Shown here piece by piece: positions 42,254 to 52,298 of a stretch of 64,000 bases of DNA; position 1 is the stretch's first letter, and every line of letters starts with the position of its first letter. A program made the translations under genes and the position numbers. The notes beneath the pieces were generated by a model. The model was given only the letters and a program-made list of their open reading frames with translations, was not told the DNA's origin and did no database searches. Origin of the DNA: Paremcibacter congregatus (lineage in GTDB: Bacteria > Pseudomonadota > Alphaproteobacteria > Sphingomonadales > Emcibacteraceae); contig NZ_CP041025.1 in the NCBI RefSeq assembly GCF_006385135.1, forward strand, positions 3,007,501-3,071,500, read 5' to 3'.

Positions 42254-43096
42254 TTATCTGAAGAGTGACAATACGGAACCAGGTGCCTGATTCGCAATTG
42301 ACAGGGCCTGGAGACCAAGCTGCTGTCGCACCTGCAGCGATTGCAGGTTCGCACTCTCACGCGCCAGATCGGCATCAACCAGATTACCAATACCAATTTC
42401 GATTGCGTCAGAAAGTTTATCGGTAAACGCCCGCTGAATATCAATCCGCTTGCCGCCCGCACCAAGCTTGGACAACAGTGTATTCAGTGTTGTTTCCGCT
42501 GTGGTAATCAATGCAAGAGAAGAAGAGGCGTTCGTCACATTAAGAATATCAACCGTAGTCGTAAGCCCAAGACCATCACTGGCAGAAATATCTGTTGCAG
42601 CAATCGTAATGGAATAATCACCCGCTGTATTCGTACCGTCAGCCAGTGCAGTCAAGGCCTGAATGGCATTACCGCCATTTTTCACGGCATTCACGCCATT
42701 GAATTCAGCGTTATTCACAACAGTATCGATCTGATCAATCAAGTTCTGAAATTCATCATTCAAAGCTATTCGAGCAGCTGCGTCAGCACCAGGGTCAGTA
42801 GACGCCACCGCTTTTTCTTTCAGCTGAACGAGAAGATCAGACACAGCTTCTGTCGCCGCAAGAGCCACATTGATTGAACTTGACGCACGATCAAGCGATC
42901 CCTTAACGGCACCAAGACCGGCCAAATCAGCCCGCTGTCCTTGAGCAATCGCGAAAACCGCAGCATTGTCTTTAGCAGACGCCACTTTCAAACCAGTATT
43001 AATTCTGGATTGAACTGAGTCCAACTGACTATTTGTTTTATTGAGGGATTGCAGCGCGAAAAGAGCGCCGGCATTTGTGTTGACTGAAAAAGCCAT
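42254..43096 (-). CDS. flagellin 3
   Basis: 280 residues. MAFSVNTNAGALFALQSLNK, INTGLKVASAKDNAAVFAIA; C-terminal GIGNLVDADLARESANLQSL and LGLQALSIANQAPGSVLSLF. Clearly diverged from flagellins 1 and 2 in D1 and the central region, with lower-GC codon use. It is on the opposite strand with its own terminator; I found no sigma-54 element in 43097-43364, so its control may differ from flagellin 1. Confidence 0.95.
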   Translation of the reverse strand: MAFSVNTNAGALFALQSLNKTNSQLDSVQSRINTGLKVASAKDNAAVFAIAQGQRADLAGLGAVKGSLDRASSSINVALAATEAVSDLLVQLKEKAVASTDPGADAAARIALNDEFQNLIDQIDTVVNNAEFNGVNAVKNGGNAIQALTALADGTNTAGDYSITIAATDISASDGLGLTTTVDILNVTNASSSLALITTAETTLNTLLSKLGAGGKRIDIQRAFTDKLSDAIEIGIGNLVDADLARESANLQSLQVRQQLGLQALSIANQAPGSVLSLFR

Positions 43097-43364
43097 AATA
43101 TATTCTCCATTCTGAGAGTACTAAACTTAAGAGCATTTTGCTCCGTTACAGGCCGAGGCCCTATCGTGTCTGCTTATACATATATACACCATTCTGGCGT
43201 TCTAGCGGACAACAACTAAGATAATCTATAATCAATTAAGAAATAGTTAACAAGGTATTTTTTTGGTTTTATATAAAAAATGCATTTCTTATCAGAATGT
43301 TACATAAAATTTTAATAAAAAAATTAACTATTGTAACTACAGGAAAGAATGGGGGAATTAAGAT

Positions 43365-43778
43365 TTAAACAGAATAATTATGCCCGGAAGACGGCGGTGT
43401 TTCAGTAGGCGCCTCAGTCACATTATTCTGCGCCTGAGCAGAAAGCCCTTCCATAATATTCTTATTGATATCGATTAAAGACTGAATGTCTTCTTCTCCA
43501 CGAGCAACCTGGGAACTGTACTTTCCAACCCAAATGGACAGGGATATGATTGATGCACGTAATTGCTTTGGCAGCATATTTCCTTCCACCGCACAGTCCG
43601 TCGCCAGCGTCGACCATAACTGTCTGTTCCAATGCAATGCATCATGTACCTTCTTGTCAAGCTTGGCCAGTCCCTTCGCCTCCATCAAAGCCCGCGTCAC
43701 TTCAGTAAATAAACGATATTCCGTCTGACTGCTTGACTCATTGGCTTTTTGGGTTGTCTGGTACGCCTTAAGGGACAT
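43365..43778 (-). CDS. flaF: flagellar biosynthesis regulator FlaF
   Basis: 137 residues, helical: AYQTTQKANESSSQTEYRLF, LDKKVHDALHWNRQLWSTLA, LRASIISLSIWVGKYSSQVA. FlaF promotes flagellin translation or secretion, opposing FlbT. Its 5' end overlaps flbT by 11 bases. Confidence 0.93.
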   Translation of the reverse strand: MSLKAYQTTQKANESSSQTEYRLFTEVTRALMEAKGLAKLDKKVHDALHWNRQLWSTLATDCAVEGNMLPKQLRASIISLSIWVGKYSSQVARGEEDIQSLIDINKNIMEGLSAQAQNNVTEAPTETPPSSGHNYSV

Positions 43779-44163
43779 AGTTCAATCTCTCACCTTCATA
43801 TTCAAACATTTTTTTACATTTCAACAAGGCTTTGTAATATTCCCCATCCATGACATCCTTACTAATTGCCACACACAAAGCTTTGGCTCCCGGTTCTTCA
43901 ATAACCGAAAGCAATTCTGTCATCCGCAAAACAAACTGCTCGTGATATTTATTAAACCCCTTATCATCCATATACATAAGCATGATCGGGAAATAAACGT
44001 GTTTCACCGGTGTATCCACGTCCTCAGCCAGCAGGATATCTTTTTCACGAAGCAGAGATGCTTTATTCTGCAAAATTAAAGTCGACCTTCTGTCTCCGTT
44101 GACAATAACCGCACCGTTGACGACAATTTTCTCTCCCGGTTTCAAAGATATCTTAAGCGCCAT
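43768..44163 (-). CDS. flbT: flagellin mRNA-regulating protein FlbT
   Basis: 131 residues from the ATG at 44161-44163; a GTG nine bases further upstream sits on the AAGGTGAG ribosome site and is less likely. ISLKPGEKIVVNGAVIVNGD, STLILQNKASLLREKDILL, YFPIMLMYMDDKGFNKYHEQ. FlbT binds flagellin mRNA 5' regions and destabilises them until the hook is complete. Confidence 0.94.
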   Translation of the reverse strand: MALKISLKPGEKIVVNGAVIVNGDRRSTLILQNKASLLREKDILLAEDVDTPVKHVYFPIMLMYMDDKGFNKYHEQFVLRMTELLSVIEEPGAKALCVAISKDVMDGEYYKALLKCKKMFEYEGERLNYVP

Positions 44164-44368
44164 TATTTTCACTCACCTTGTTATGTTATGTTTTTATCAT
44201 TGAAACGTGATCATTATCTCAAATTTTGTGTTAAGAAAATATGAAATTATTCAGTTAACTATAGTATTAATGTGAAATAAGTTACAGTATTTTCATACAG
44301 AAAATGAAATTTACTGTAAAATAATCATGTCAACGTAATAATGGACACCACCAAAAGGTTGCTTCTCT

Positions 44369-46054
44369 ATGAAAACTAATGCCACACATATTCCAGTACC
44401 AAAAACAAAGAAGCAATATTTCAAACTGGTAGAAACAGGTTCTAATTTCTTCAAAAATGAAGATTTTGCCAACGCATTAAAATATTTTTCAAAAGCGCTG
44501 AATTACGAAGACTATCAACCAAATCTCCTGGTGCTGATGTCTCGGTGCCTTTTTAATCTTGGCATGAAAAACAAAGCAATTTCCATGATGGAACATGCCC
44601 TTCACCAGAATGCTGACAACCCGGGAATATGCGATATTCTGGGAAAATCCTGTATAGAAATGAGTTTCTTTGACCTCGCCATTAAGTTTTACACAATCTA
44701 TTGTCAAACCTGTCCGGATGATCCGATAGGGTATTGTAATCTTGCCACAGCGATGCGGGAAAGCGGCCAAATTGATGAATCCATTGAGATCTTACAAGAC
44801 ATCATCCCTATTTTTCCGGAAAGTGCTCATTTATGGAATGCCATTGGCGCCAGCGTATCTTTCCGCGACGGCTACACCGTTTCTCAGCCATTTTATGAAG
44901 AGGCCTACCGTCTGGACCCGACCATCGCAAGTGTGGTGAGTAACCTGAGCCTGGTCTATACAAATCTCCAGCAATATGAGAAGGCCTGGGAATTTGCACA
45001 TAAGGCCATCAAACTCTCCCCAAAAAACTTCATGTGTCAGAGAGCCCTCGCCCATTCCAGTTATAATATCGGAAAATTTGACGATGCATTCGAGGCTTTG
45101 GCCTGGCACAATCATCTCAGCAATCCCGACTCTGTTTTTATGCCCTACAAAATTGAACACTGGCAAGGACAAGACCTTTCAGGAAAAACAATCCTTGTCG
45201 GCGCAGAACAGGGGGTAGGAGATGAAGTACTTCTTGCCGCCCTCTACCCGGACCTGATCCGCGAAGCCGAGCACGTCATTATTGGCTGTGACAGGCGTCT
45301 CGTTCCTCTTTTCCGAAACAGTTTCAAAGAAGCAACGATAGTACCATATAAAAGCGGACAACATGAACTGGGATATAAAGTCAGACTATATGACGGTATT
45401 GAACCTGAGAAAATAGACTATATGTGCCTTTATACAGAAGTCTTGCGTCATCGCTGGCGGTCCCGGGAAGATATCCCCGACATGAGCGCAGGATTCCTCT
45501 CTCCGGCAGAAGACAAAGTCGCCTATTGGAAAGAAAAAATTACCCAGTTACCCCACAACATTAGCGTCGGGATATGCTGGACCAGTCAGCTTCAGGAAGC
45601 CCGCCGCGCCATGTTTTATGCGCAATTGGAAGACTGGGTCCCGGTGCTTGCCACCAAAAATGTCAATTTTATCAATGTGCAATATGGCGATGTTTCCGAA
45701 GAAATACAGAACCTTCTCGATAAACATGGAATCGTCCTTCATAATTTTGAAGAACTGGACCTCAAAGACGACTTTGAAGGTACTGCGGCAATGATGAAAA
45801 ACCTGGATCTCGTCATGGGTGCGGCCTCCGCCCCGGTATCCCAGGCGGCCACGGTGGGCACACAGGTCTGGTGGGTTATCCACAACAACAGATTCTGGGA
45901 AAGTTTCGGCAAAGAAGACGGCACCTACCTCTTCGAAACGGCGTTAATGACCCCAAAAACGCCCGCCCTGACCTGGGCCGAATTCATGCCTCTCTTCGCC
46001 AAAGAGGAATTCACCCCCTGGATCGAAAAAAAGCTTAAGGAAAAATCAGCCTGA
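44369..46054 (+). CDS. TPR-containing glycosyltransferase-like protein, probable flagellin glycosylation
   Basis: 561 residues. The N-terminal half is a TPR array (about residues 15-250; NFFKNEDFANALKYFSKALN, NLSLVYTNLQQYEKAWEFAH, CQRALAHSSYNIGKFDDAFE). The C-terminal half has a GT-B Rossmann pattern of the GT9/GT41-like kind: GKTILVGAEQGVGDEVLLAA, SVGICWTS and MKNLDLVMGAASAPVSQAAT. This layout occurs in protein O-glycosyltransferases. It adjoins flbT, flaF and three flagellins, so flagellin is the likely acceptor (inference). Confidence 0.78.
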   Translation: MKTNATHIPVPKTKKQYFKLVETGSNFFKNEDFANALKYFSKALNYEDYQPNLLVLMSRCLFNLGMKNKAISMMEHALHQNADNPGICDILGKSCIEMSFFDLAIKFYTIYCQTCPDDPIGYCNLATAMRESGQIDESIEILQDIIPIFPESAHLWNAIGASVSFRDGYTVSQPFYEEAYRLDPTIASVVSNLSLVYTNLQQYEKAWEFAHKAIKLSPKNFMCQRALAHSSYNIGKFDDAFEALAWHNHLSNPDSVFMPYKIEHWQGQDLSGKTILVGAEQGVGDEVLLAALYPDLIREAEHVIIGCDRRLVPLFRNSFKEATIVPYKSGQHELGYKVRLYDGIEPEKIDYMCLYTEVLRHRWRSREDIPDMSAGFLSPAEDKVAYWKEKITQLPHNISVGICWTSQLQEARRAMFYAQLEDWVPVLATKNVNFINVQYGDVSEEIQNLLDKHGIVLHNFEELDLKDDFEGTAAMMKNLDLVMGAASAPVSQAATVGTQVWWVIHNNRFWESFGKEDGTYLFETALMTPKTPALTWAEFMPLFAKEEFTPWIEKKLKEKSA

Positions 46055-46158
46055 TCGCACGCCCAAAAGGCGCCGGAACAGCTGGGTCAATTTAATCTTT
46101 GACCTTTACCGGGCCCGGCGATAGGCTGTCTTCGCGAAAATAAAACGGATGTTTGATT

Positions 46159-47004
46159 ATGAAATTTACTGGTACAGATAAATATGTCGCTACCCCTGAC
46201 CTGATGGTCGCCGTCAATGCCGCGATCGCGTTGCAACGCCCCCTGTTGATCAAGGGAGAACCCGGCACTGGCAAGACCGTCCTCGCCCATGAGGTGGCCA
46301 AGGCTCTGGGCAAGGACCTGCTCGAATGGCATGTAAAATCCACCACCAAGGCCCAGCAGGGTCTGTATGAATATGACGCTGTCTCCCGCCTTCGCGATTC
46401 GCAACTTGGTGACGCCAAAGTCCATGATATCAAAAATTACATCAATAAAGGCAAGCTGTGGGAAGCCTTCACAGCCGACGAAAGCCCGATTCTGCTGATT
46501 GACGAGGTCGACAAGGCCGATATTGAATTCCCCAACGACCTGTTGCAGGAACTGGACCGGATGGAATTCAATGTCTATGAGACCGGCGAGACCATCACCG
46601 CCGTCAACCGGCCCCTGGTGATCATCACCAGCAATAATGAAAAGGAACTGCCGGACGCCTTCCTGCGCCGCTGTTTCTTCCATTACATCAAATTCCCCGA
46701 TCCCGAGACGATGAAAGATATCATCAATGTGCATTTTCCCGACATTCAGAACAAGCTGGTGCGGGAAGCGCTCAATCTGTTTTATGATGTCCGTGACGTG
46801 CCCGGCCTGAAGAAAAAGCCCTCCACCTCGGAACTGCTCGACTGGCTGAAACTGCTAATGGTCGAGGATATGCCTGTGGAAGTATTGCAAAGCCGGGACG
46901 TCAAGAAACTGATCCCGCCCCTGCATGGCGCGCTGCTCAAGAATGAGCAGGACGTGCATATGCTGGAACGGCTGGCCTTCATGAACCGGCGTGAAAAACG
47001 CTAA
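46159..47004 (+). CDS. MoxR-family AAA+ ATPase
   Basis: 281 residues from the ATG at 46159. Walker A GEPGTGKT at residues 33-40, Walker B ILLIDEVDKAD, sensor region VIITSNNEKELPDAFLRRC. MoxR ATPases act as chaperones for metal-enzyme or complex maturation together with VWA proteins. It is followed 15 bases later by a CoxE-like VWA gene; no obvious client enzyme is adjacent. Confidence 0.93.
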   Translation: MKFTGTDKYVATPDLMVAVNAAIALQRPLLIKGEPGTGKTVLAHEVAKALGKDLLEWHVKSTTKAQQGLYEYDAVSRLRDSQLGDAKVHDIKNYINKGKLWEAFTADESPILLIDEVDKADIEFPNDLLQELDRMEFNVYETGETITAVNRPLVIITSNNEKELPDAFLRRCFFHYIKFPDPETMKDIINVHFPDIQNKLVREALNLFYDVRDVPGLKKKPSTSELLDWLKLLMVEDMPVEVLQSRDVKKLIPPLHGALLKNEQDVHMLERLAFMNRREKR

Positions 47005-47019
47005 GCAAGCAGGCGATCC

Positions 47020-48204
47020 ATGTTCACAAATTTCTTCATGAATCTGCGAGATCACGGCGTTCCTGTTTCCCTCAGGGAATATCTCACCCTGATGGAGGGT
47101 TTGCAAGCGGGACTCGCGCAATATTCCCTGGATGATTTCTATTATCTCAGCCGGGCGACCCTGGTGAAGAATGAAAGTAATCTGGATAAATTTGACCAGG
47201 TTTTCGGTCATCACTTCAAAGGTCTGGAGGCGCCGGAAGCCGAGGACCTGATCGCCGACATTCCGGAAGAATGGCTGCGCAAACTGGCGGAAAAATTCCT
47301 CACCCCGGAAGAAATGGCCAAAATTGAAGCTGTCGGCGACTGGGACAAACTGATGGAAACCCTGAAAAAGCGTCTGGAAGAACAGAAGGAACGCCATCAG
47401 GGTGGCAACAAATGGATCGGCACCGGCGGCACTTCGCCCTTTGGCGCCTATGGTTATAACCCGGAAGGCATTCGCATCGGCCAGAAGGAAGGCCGGCACG
47501 GTCGCGCGGTCAAGGTCTGGGACAAGCGCGAATTCCGCAATCTTGATGACAATGTCGAACTCGGCACCCGCAACATCAAGGTAGCCCTGAAACGCCTGCG
47601 CAACTTCGCCCGACAGGGGGCGGCCGAGGAACTGGATCTGGACGACACCATCCGTTCCACCGCCAAACAGGGTTATCTCGACATTAAAATGGTACCGGAA
47701 CGCCATAACGCCATCAAGGTGCTAATCTTCTTTGATGTGGGCGGCTCCATGGACCCGCATATCAAGCTGTGTGAAGAGCTTTTTTCCGCCGCCCGCAGTG
47801 AATTTAAACATATGGAATATTTCTATTTCCATAACTGCCTGTATGAAGGTGTCTGGCAGGACAACAGCCGTCGCCACCAGAATCGCATCAATACTTATGA
47901 CCTGCTGCATAAATACCCGCATGATTATAAAGTGATCTTCGTCGGTGACGCCTCCATGTCTCCCTATGAGATCGTCTATCCCGGCGGCAGCGTCGAACAT
48001 TGGAACGAGGAAAGTGGCGAAGTCTGGATGCGCCGCCTGCTGGAGGTCTATCAGAGCGCCATCTGGCTAAACCCGATCAAGGAAGACTATTGGGATTATA
48101 CCCATTCAATCACCCTGATCCGGCAGTTGATGGACGACAAGATGTATCCCCTGACCATCGGTGGCCTGGAAGAGGCCATGAAGGAACTCAGCCGCAAGAA
48201 ATAA
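47020..48204 (+). CDS. CoxE-like VWA-domain protein
   Basis: 394 residues. N-terminal helical region (VPVSLREYLTLMEGLQAGLA), central linker, then a C-terminal VWA domain with the MIDAS sequence IFFDVGGSMDPHI (DxGxS, a variant seen in this family) and VIFVGDASMSPYEI. It works with the preceding MoxR ATPase. The client is unknown. Confidence 0.9.
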   Translation: MFTNFFMNLRDHGVPVSLREYLTLMEGLQAGLAQYSLDDFYYLSRATLVKNESNLDKFDQVFGHHFKGLEAPEAEDLIADIPEEWLRKLAEKFLTPEEMAKIEAVGDWDKLMETLKKRLEEQKERHQGGNKWIGTGGTSPFGAYGYNPEGIRIGQKEGRHGRAVKVWDKREFRNLDDNVELGTRNIKVALKRLRNFARQGAAEELDLDDTIRSTAKQGYLDIKMVPERHNAIKVLIFFDVGGSMDPHIKLCEELFSAARSEFKHMEYFYFHNCLYEGVWQDNSRRHQNRINTYDLLHKYPHDYKVIFVGDASMSPYEIVYPGGSVEHWNEESGEVWMRRLLEVYQSAIWLNPIKEDYWDYTHSITLIRQLMDDKMYPLTIGGLEEAMKELSRKK

Positions 48205-48232
48205 AAACGCCCGGTGACCAGCCGGACGTTTT
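48204..48232. terminator. bidirectional terminator between coxE-like gene and HPt gene
   Basis: AAAACGCCCGG / CCGGACGTTTT stem with one mismatch; T-rich on both strands. Confidence 0.8.
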
Positions 48233-48256
48233 ATATCTTTTTGAATTCTGCAGGTA

Positions 48257-48766
48257 TCAGGCGTTCTGGGCCATATATTTCTTGATGGCGGCTTCCAGCC
48301 CTGCCTTGATTTCCGACCCGACTTCCCCGCCATCCCCACTGATGCGTTGTTTGATCACCACCCGCATGGCATCGATATGAGCCTTGATCACCTCGACATG
48401 ATTATCCGATGTGCTGGTGCTTTTGTCCGTAAAGGCATAAAGTCCGTCGGCAAAATCCGAGATCAACTGATAGCCGAAAGTCCCCCCCTGCCCACGCATG
48501 TCATGGGCGATGGAATGCAGCTGTTCAAACAAGGGAACCCGTTGTTCCGGCGTATCAACACATCGACGATGCACATCAGCCAACTGATCAATCAGCGTGG
48601 ATACCCAATCCGGATAATCTTCCGCCATATCTTCAAGAGCTGCTGTCGCCTGGGCCAGAATATCTTCATCAAAGGAAATTTCGTCATCCCCCCGTGGGGC
48701 AAGACCCAGTGTTTTTTCCTTTAGCTTGTTTTTCAGGCGATAATAGCGCACCGTTACCTTAGGCAT
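48257..48766 (-). CDS. histidine phosphotransfer (HPt)-like protein
   Basis: 169 residues, helical. The motif LHSIAHDMRGQGGTFGYQLI contains a probable phosphoacceptor His88 in the HPt context (AHxLKG-like, with Arg in place of Lys). Its start overlaps the stop of the upstream response-regulator gene by eight bases, so the two are coupled and probably exchange phosphate. The cognate kinase is not adjacent. Confidence 0.7.
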   Translation of the reverse strand: MPKVTVRYYRLKNKLKEKTLGLAPRGDDEISFDEDILAQATAALEDMAEDYPDWVSTLIDQLADVHRRCVDTPEQRVPLFEQLHSIAHDMRGQGGTFGYQLISDFADGLYAFTDKSTSTSDNHVEVIKAHIDAMRVVIKQRISGDGGEVGSEIKAGLEAAIKKYMAQNA

Positions 48767-49310
48767 TGACCACCTCCACTTCCGGGCTTTTCAAGGTCAA
48801 TTTACGTCGATCTTCTCCTTGAATGGGGACATCCTGCCGACGTCGATCCGGGCCAAAATAGGATGCGGTGTGCACAAACTGCCGAGGTTTGTTGATCACG
48901 GAGAACAACTTGTCCGCCAAAGCATTGACTGTAAACGGCTTTGACATAAATTCATTAACCCCCATCGCCCTGGCGTCTTCGACCCGTTGCGGTTCCGAAT
49001 ATCCCGTCAGCATAATAAAGGGCAAAAATCGTTCCGGACTTTCTTTGTGACGCCGGATCCAGCGCAGCAACATCATGCCATTGACCGGGGACATTTCCCA
49101 GTCAGAAATCACAATATCAATGCTCATCATACCGGCTTTCATTGGATTGCTGTCCACCAGTTTAATAAATTCAATGGCTTCCGCCCCATCATCAACCGAC
49201 TTGATGGATCCCACCCCCATTACCCTCAGACTGTTGACAATCAGGGAACGGATAAACTGGCTATCCTCAACCACCAAAACACACATGCGGCTTAAATCTA
49301 TATTATTCAT
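48759..49310 (-). CDS. CheY-like response regulator
   Basis: 183 residues. Receiver domain residues about 9-135: acidic pair E15/D16, phosphoacceptor D70 (VISDWEM), T102 and K124 (FMSKPF). The C-terminal tail has the GPDRRRQDVP motif common to a group of alphaproteobacterial single-domain regulators. No output domain. Coupled to the HPt gene downstream. Confidence 0.88.
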   Translation of the reverse strand: MNNIDLSRMCVLVVEDSQFIRSLIVNSLRVMGVGSIKSVDDGAEAIEFIKLVDSNPMKAGMMSIDIVISDWEMSPVNGMMLLRWIRRHKESPERFLPFIMLTGYSEPQRVEDARAMGVNEFMSKPFTVNALADKLFSVINKPRQFVHTASYFGPDRRRQDVPIQGEDRRKLTLKSPEVEVVNA

Positions 49311-49521
49311 AGGGACCTGACATAATACTTAGTTTGTTTCTTTTAAATCATTATTAGGTAAAACACTACCCAATCAAGGTAAATAAAAAATGAATTTTAC
49401 ATCGATTTTTCACCGCCGACTCTTGCCGCTTGTTGCCTGCGGCCCGGCCTGCTAGAATGCCTCCCTTGAAACCGGATCACCGCGATATTTTTAGAATAAA
49501 AATGCAAAGAATATTTATAAA

Positions 49522-52215
49522 ATGACTGACAACACCACCCCCGAAACGGATCACGTTGTAACGCCTCTTCACAAACTCAGCAATTCCGGCCCCGTAATCG
49601 CGGCACAGGATAGCGGGCGGCAAGCCTGGCTGCTACGTTTCTGGCCGCTCCTTGCGTCTATGACCTGTAGTCTGATCTGGATTACGGCATGCGTCTGGTG
49701 GTTCATTGAGTCTGAAAAAACCCTGTCCCGCATGCCGGTTTATGAAGCCGGTGGCCTGTTGGCGGGAGCCTCCCTGCCCCTGATTCTGATCTGGTTGATT
49801 GCCTTGGTTTATCTGCGCACCGATCCTTTACGCGATCATCGCACGGCCTTGGTGCATGGTCTCGACGGCCTTCTGGCGCCATTGGATGTCGCCCAACGCC
49901 GGGTTAACGCCATTGTCGCCGATCTGCATAAGGAAATTTCTCACGTCGAAGCCGCCGGCGACATCGCCACCACCCGCATCGGCAATCTGGAAAAACGCTT
50001 TCAGGACCAGATCAGCAACCTGTTTGAAGTCACCACCGACGCCGAAGCCAAAGCCGCCAACCTCCAGACCACGTTGAAAGCCGAGCGCGACGCCTTCGCC
50101 ACCCTTGTCGCCGAGGCTTCAGAACATATCACCGAACTTGAAACCATGTTCAAACAGCTGAAATTCGACAGTGAGAGCATCAGTAACACCACCCGGAAAA
50201 ATTCCGAAGAACTCAGCAACGAGATTACATTCCAGAACAAAACCCTGGATGAGCGGTCACGCCTGATCGAGGACCGGCTGGAAAAAATGGCCGCCGGCCT
50301 GATTAACATGTCGCGTGAAATGGCGGAAAACTTTACCACGTCAGAACATGATCTGACCCGGATGAGTGATACCATCGCCGCGAAGCAGGTGGCCCTGACC
50401 AACAGTCTCCGCGATGTGGCCGAACAGACGTCCGAACTTTGCACCCGTATGGATCAGCAAACCCAAACCCTTGCAGAAGCCCGTGACAAGGCTGCCGAAA
50501 GTTCCGCGACAATCACCTCCAGTCTCACCGACCAGGCCACAGTTTTGAGCACCGTCGCGGAAGACGCCCTGAACAAGACCCGCGAGAGCGGTGAGAATTT
50601 CCGCCTGCAGGCCAGTGATATGGAGACCGTACTTGTGGCCGCAACCCAGAAAAGCAAAAGCCTTCTGGATGAAGCCAGCCAGACTTTCCGGGAAAATGCC
50701 GAGAATATCGTCAGCTCATCGCAACAGCTTTCTGAAAACCTGATCGGCCATATGGGCCGGGCGACAGAGGACCTTTATACCCGCAGTGAAACTCTGGAGC
50801 ATACCGTCACCGCCCGCGTCACATCCGTCGAATCCGCTCTGGATCATCAGGCCGAAATCATCCGGACAAAATTGATTGAACAATCCGACGCCCTGCATGC
50901 CTCTCTTGATGATCATGCCGGCAAGGCCCATGCCTTTATCAGCCATCAAAGCGACAGTTTTGCCCAGACCATGGACCAGCAATTCACCAGTCTGATGGAA
51001 AGTCTTGCCCGGAAAACAGATGGTCTCAACATCCTGGCGGAAGAAACCACGGGGCAGCTCGAGAAAACCGTGGCCGCCATCGAGGCCCAGGCCACCCGGG
51101 TCGACACCGCCGTGCAGGACACCACCCGGGCCCTGGATGACAAAACCGATCTGATGAAAAACCATTACGGCGCCTTTGAACAGATGTCCGAACAATTCCG
51201 TCTGCAGATCGACCAGTCCGAAGGCCAGTTGAAAGCCCAGCATGATGATCTCGTGAAAAGCATTACCGATGTCGCGAGCCACCTGGAAGAAGCTCTCGGC
51301 AAGCTGAAAGATGAATCCGGCAGTCTCGGCGAACATGCCCAGGGGATCATCTCCAGCATCGTGGCCCAGACAGAACAACTGTCCGACCGGATCGAAGATG
51401 TCCGGGGCCGCACCGAGAACACCATCCGCAATATTCAGGAAATGGGCGATACCGTGACCACCCATTTCACCAGCACCGATCAACAGGCCGCCGCCCTGTC
51501 GGAAAACTGGCTGTCCACCGCCGCGCGGGTGGAACAACAATGTACCGACACTCTGGTGCGGCTTGATACCCTGACAGAAAAACTGGCCCTGCTGGAGCAG
51601 GAAAACGCCAAGGCGACCGCCGCCGCCGAAAGCAGCGCGACAAAAGTTGCCGACCACATGCAGCATGCCTCGGAAAGCATTTTCCTCGCCTCCGCCAGTG
51701 CCGTGGAAGCCGCCGACGAAACCAACCACGCCATTGATCAGCATGCGGAAAAATTCCAGCAGATGATCAATGCCCTGCAACTGTCCAACAAAAGCATTCT
51801 CATCGACGCCGAAGCCATTGAGCAGAAAATTCGCGAGAAAAGCGGCAATCACTTCTCCGGCCTCGCCTCAAAAATCATCGAACAACTGCAATCCCTGTCA
51901 ATCGACATCAACCGATATGTCGAAGAAGATGTTCCCGACAAGGTCTGGCAGTCCTATGTTGACGGTGACAGGAACGCTTTTCTGCGGCGCCTGAAGAAAA
52001 TCACCGACAAAAAACATAGCGCCACAATTCAGGAAAAATATAAAAACGACCCTGAATTCAGAAGCTACGCCCTTGAATATATGCAAATTTTCGAAGACTT
52101 AATGTCACAGTCCATGGCCTCTGACAGTTACAGTAATTTCAGCGTTGCGTTGATTTCATCTGAAACCGGCAAGGTTTATCTGGCCCTGGCCCAGGCGGTA
52201 GACCGCTTTTCCTAA
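49522..52215 (+). CDS. large membrane-anchored coiled-coil protein
   Basis: 897 residues. Two membrane helices (about 34-62 and 74-97), then roughly 650 residues of heptad-rich helix with many Asp/Glu/Gln/Ser (for example TSEHDLTRMSDTIAAKQVAL). A conserved-looking globular C-terminus follows (NRYVEEDVPDKVWQSYVDGD, RNAFLRRLKKITDKK, SSETGKVYLALAQAVDRF). The plan recalls polar scaffold or chemoreceptor-like filaments but there is no MCP signalling hairpin. A bidirectional terminator separates it from the convergent DUF2336 gene. Function unknown. Confidence 0.75.
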   Translation: MTDNTTPETDHVVTPLHKLSNSGPVIAAQDSGRQAWLLRFWPLLASMTCSLIWITACVWWFIESEKTLSRMPVYEAGGLLAGASLPLILIWLIALVYLRTDPLRDHRTALVHGLDGLLAPLDVAQRRVNAIVADLHKEISHVEAAGDIATTRIGNLEKRFQDQISNLFEVTTDAEAKAANLQTTLKAERDAFATLVAEASEHITELETMFKQLKFDSESISNTTRKNSEELSNEITFQNKTLDERSRLIEDRLEKMAAGLINMSREMAENFTTSEHDLTRMSDTIAAKQVALTNSLRDVAEQTSELCTRMDQQTQTLAEARDKAAESSATITSSLTDQATVLSTVAEDALNKTRESGENFRLQASDMETVLVAATQKSKSLLDEASQTFRENAENIVSSSQQLSENLIGHMGRATEDLYTRSETLEHTVTARVTSVESALDHQAEIIRTKLIEQSDALHASLDDHAGKAHAFISHQSDSFAQTMDQQFTSLMESLARKTDGLNILAEETTGQLEKTVAAIEAQATRVDTAVQDTTRALDDKTDLMKNHYGAFEQMSEQFRLQIDQSEGQLKAQHDDLVKSITDVASHLEEALGKLKDESGSLGEHAQGIISSIVAQTEQLSDRIEDVRGRTENTIRNIQEMGDTVTTHFTSTDQQAAALSENWLSTAARVEQQCTDTLVRLDTLTEKLALLEQENAKATAAAESSATKVADHMQHASESIFLASASAVEAADETNHAIDQHAEKFQQMINALQLSNKSILIDAEAIEQKIREKSGNHFSGLASKIIEQLQSLSIDINRYVEEDVPDKVWQSYVDGDRNAFLRRLKKITDKKHSATIQEKYKNDPEFRSYALEYMQIFEDLMSQSMASDSYSNFSVALISSETGKVYLALAQAVDRFS

Positions 52216-52241
52216 GGCCCGTATTGCGTCTCCAGAAAAAC

Positions 52242-52277
52242 AAAAGGCCGCTGTGATCCAGCGGCCTTTTGTTTTGT
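52242..52277. terminator. bidirectional terminator between coiled-coil and DUF2336 genes
   Basis: AAAGGCCGCTG / CAGCGGCCTTT perfect 11-bp stem, TGATC loop, T-rich tracts on both sides. Confidence 0.92.
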
Positions 52278-52298
52278 ATCGTCTATGTCAAACGGTGC

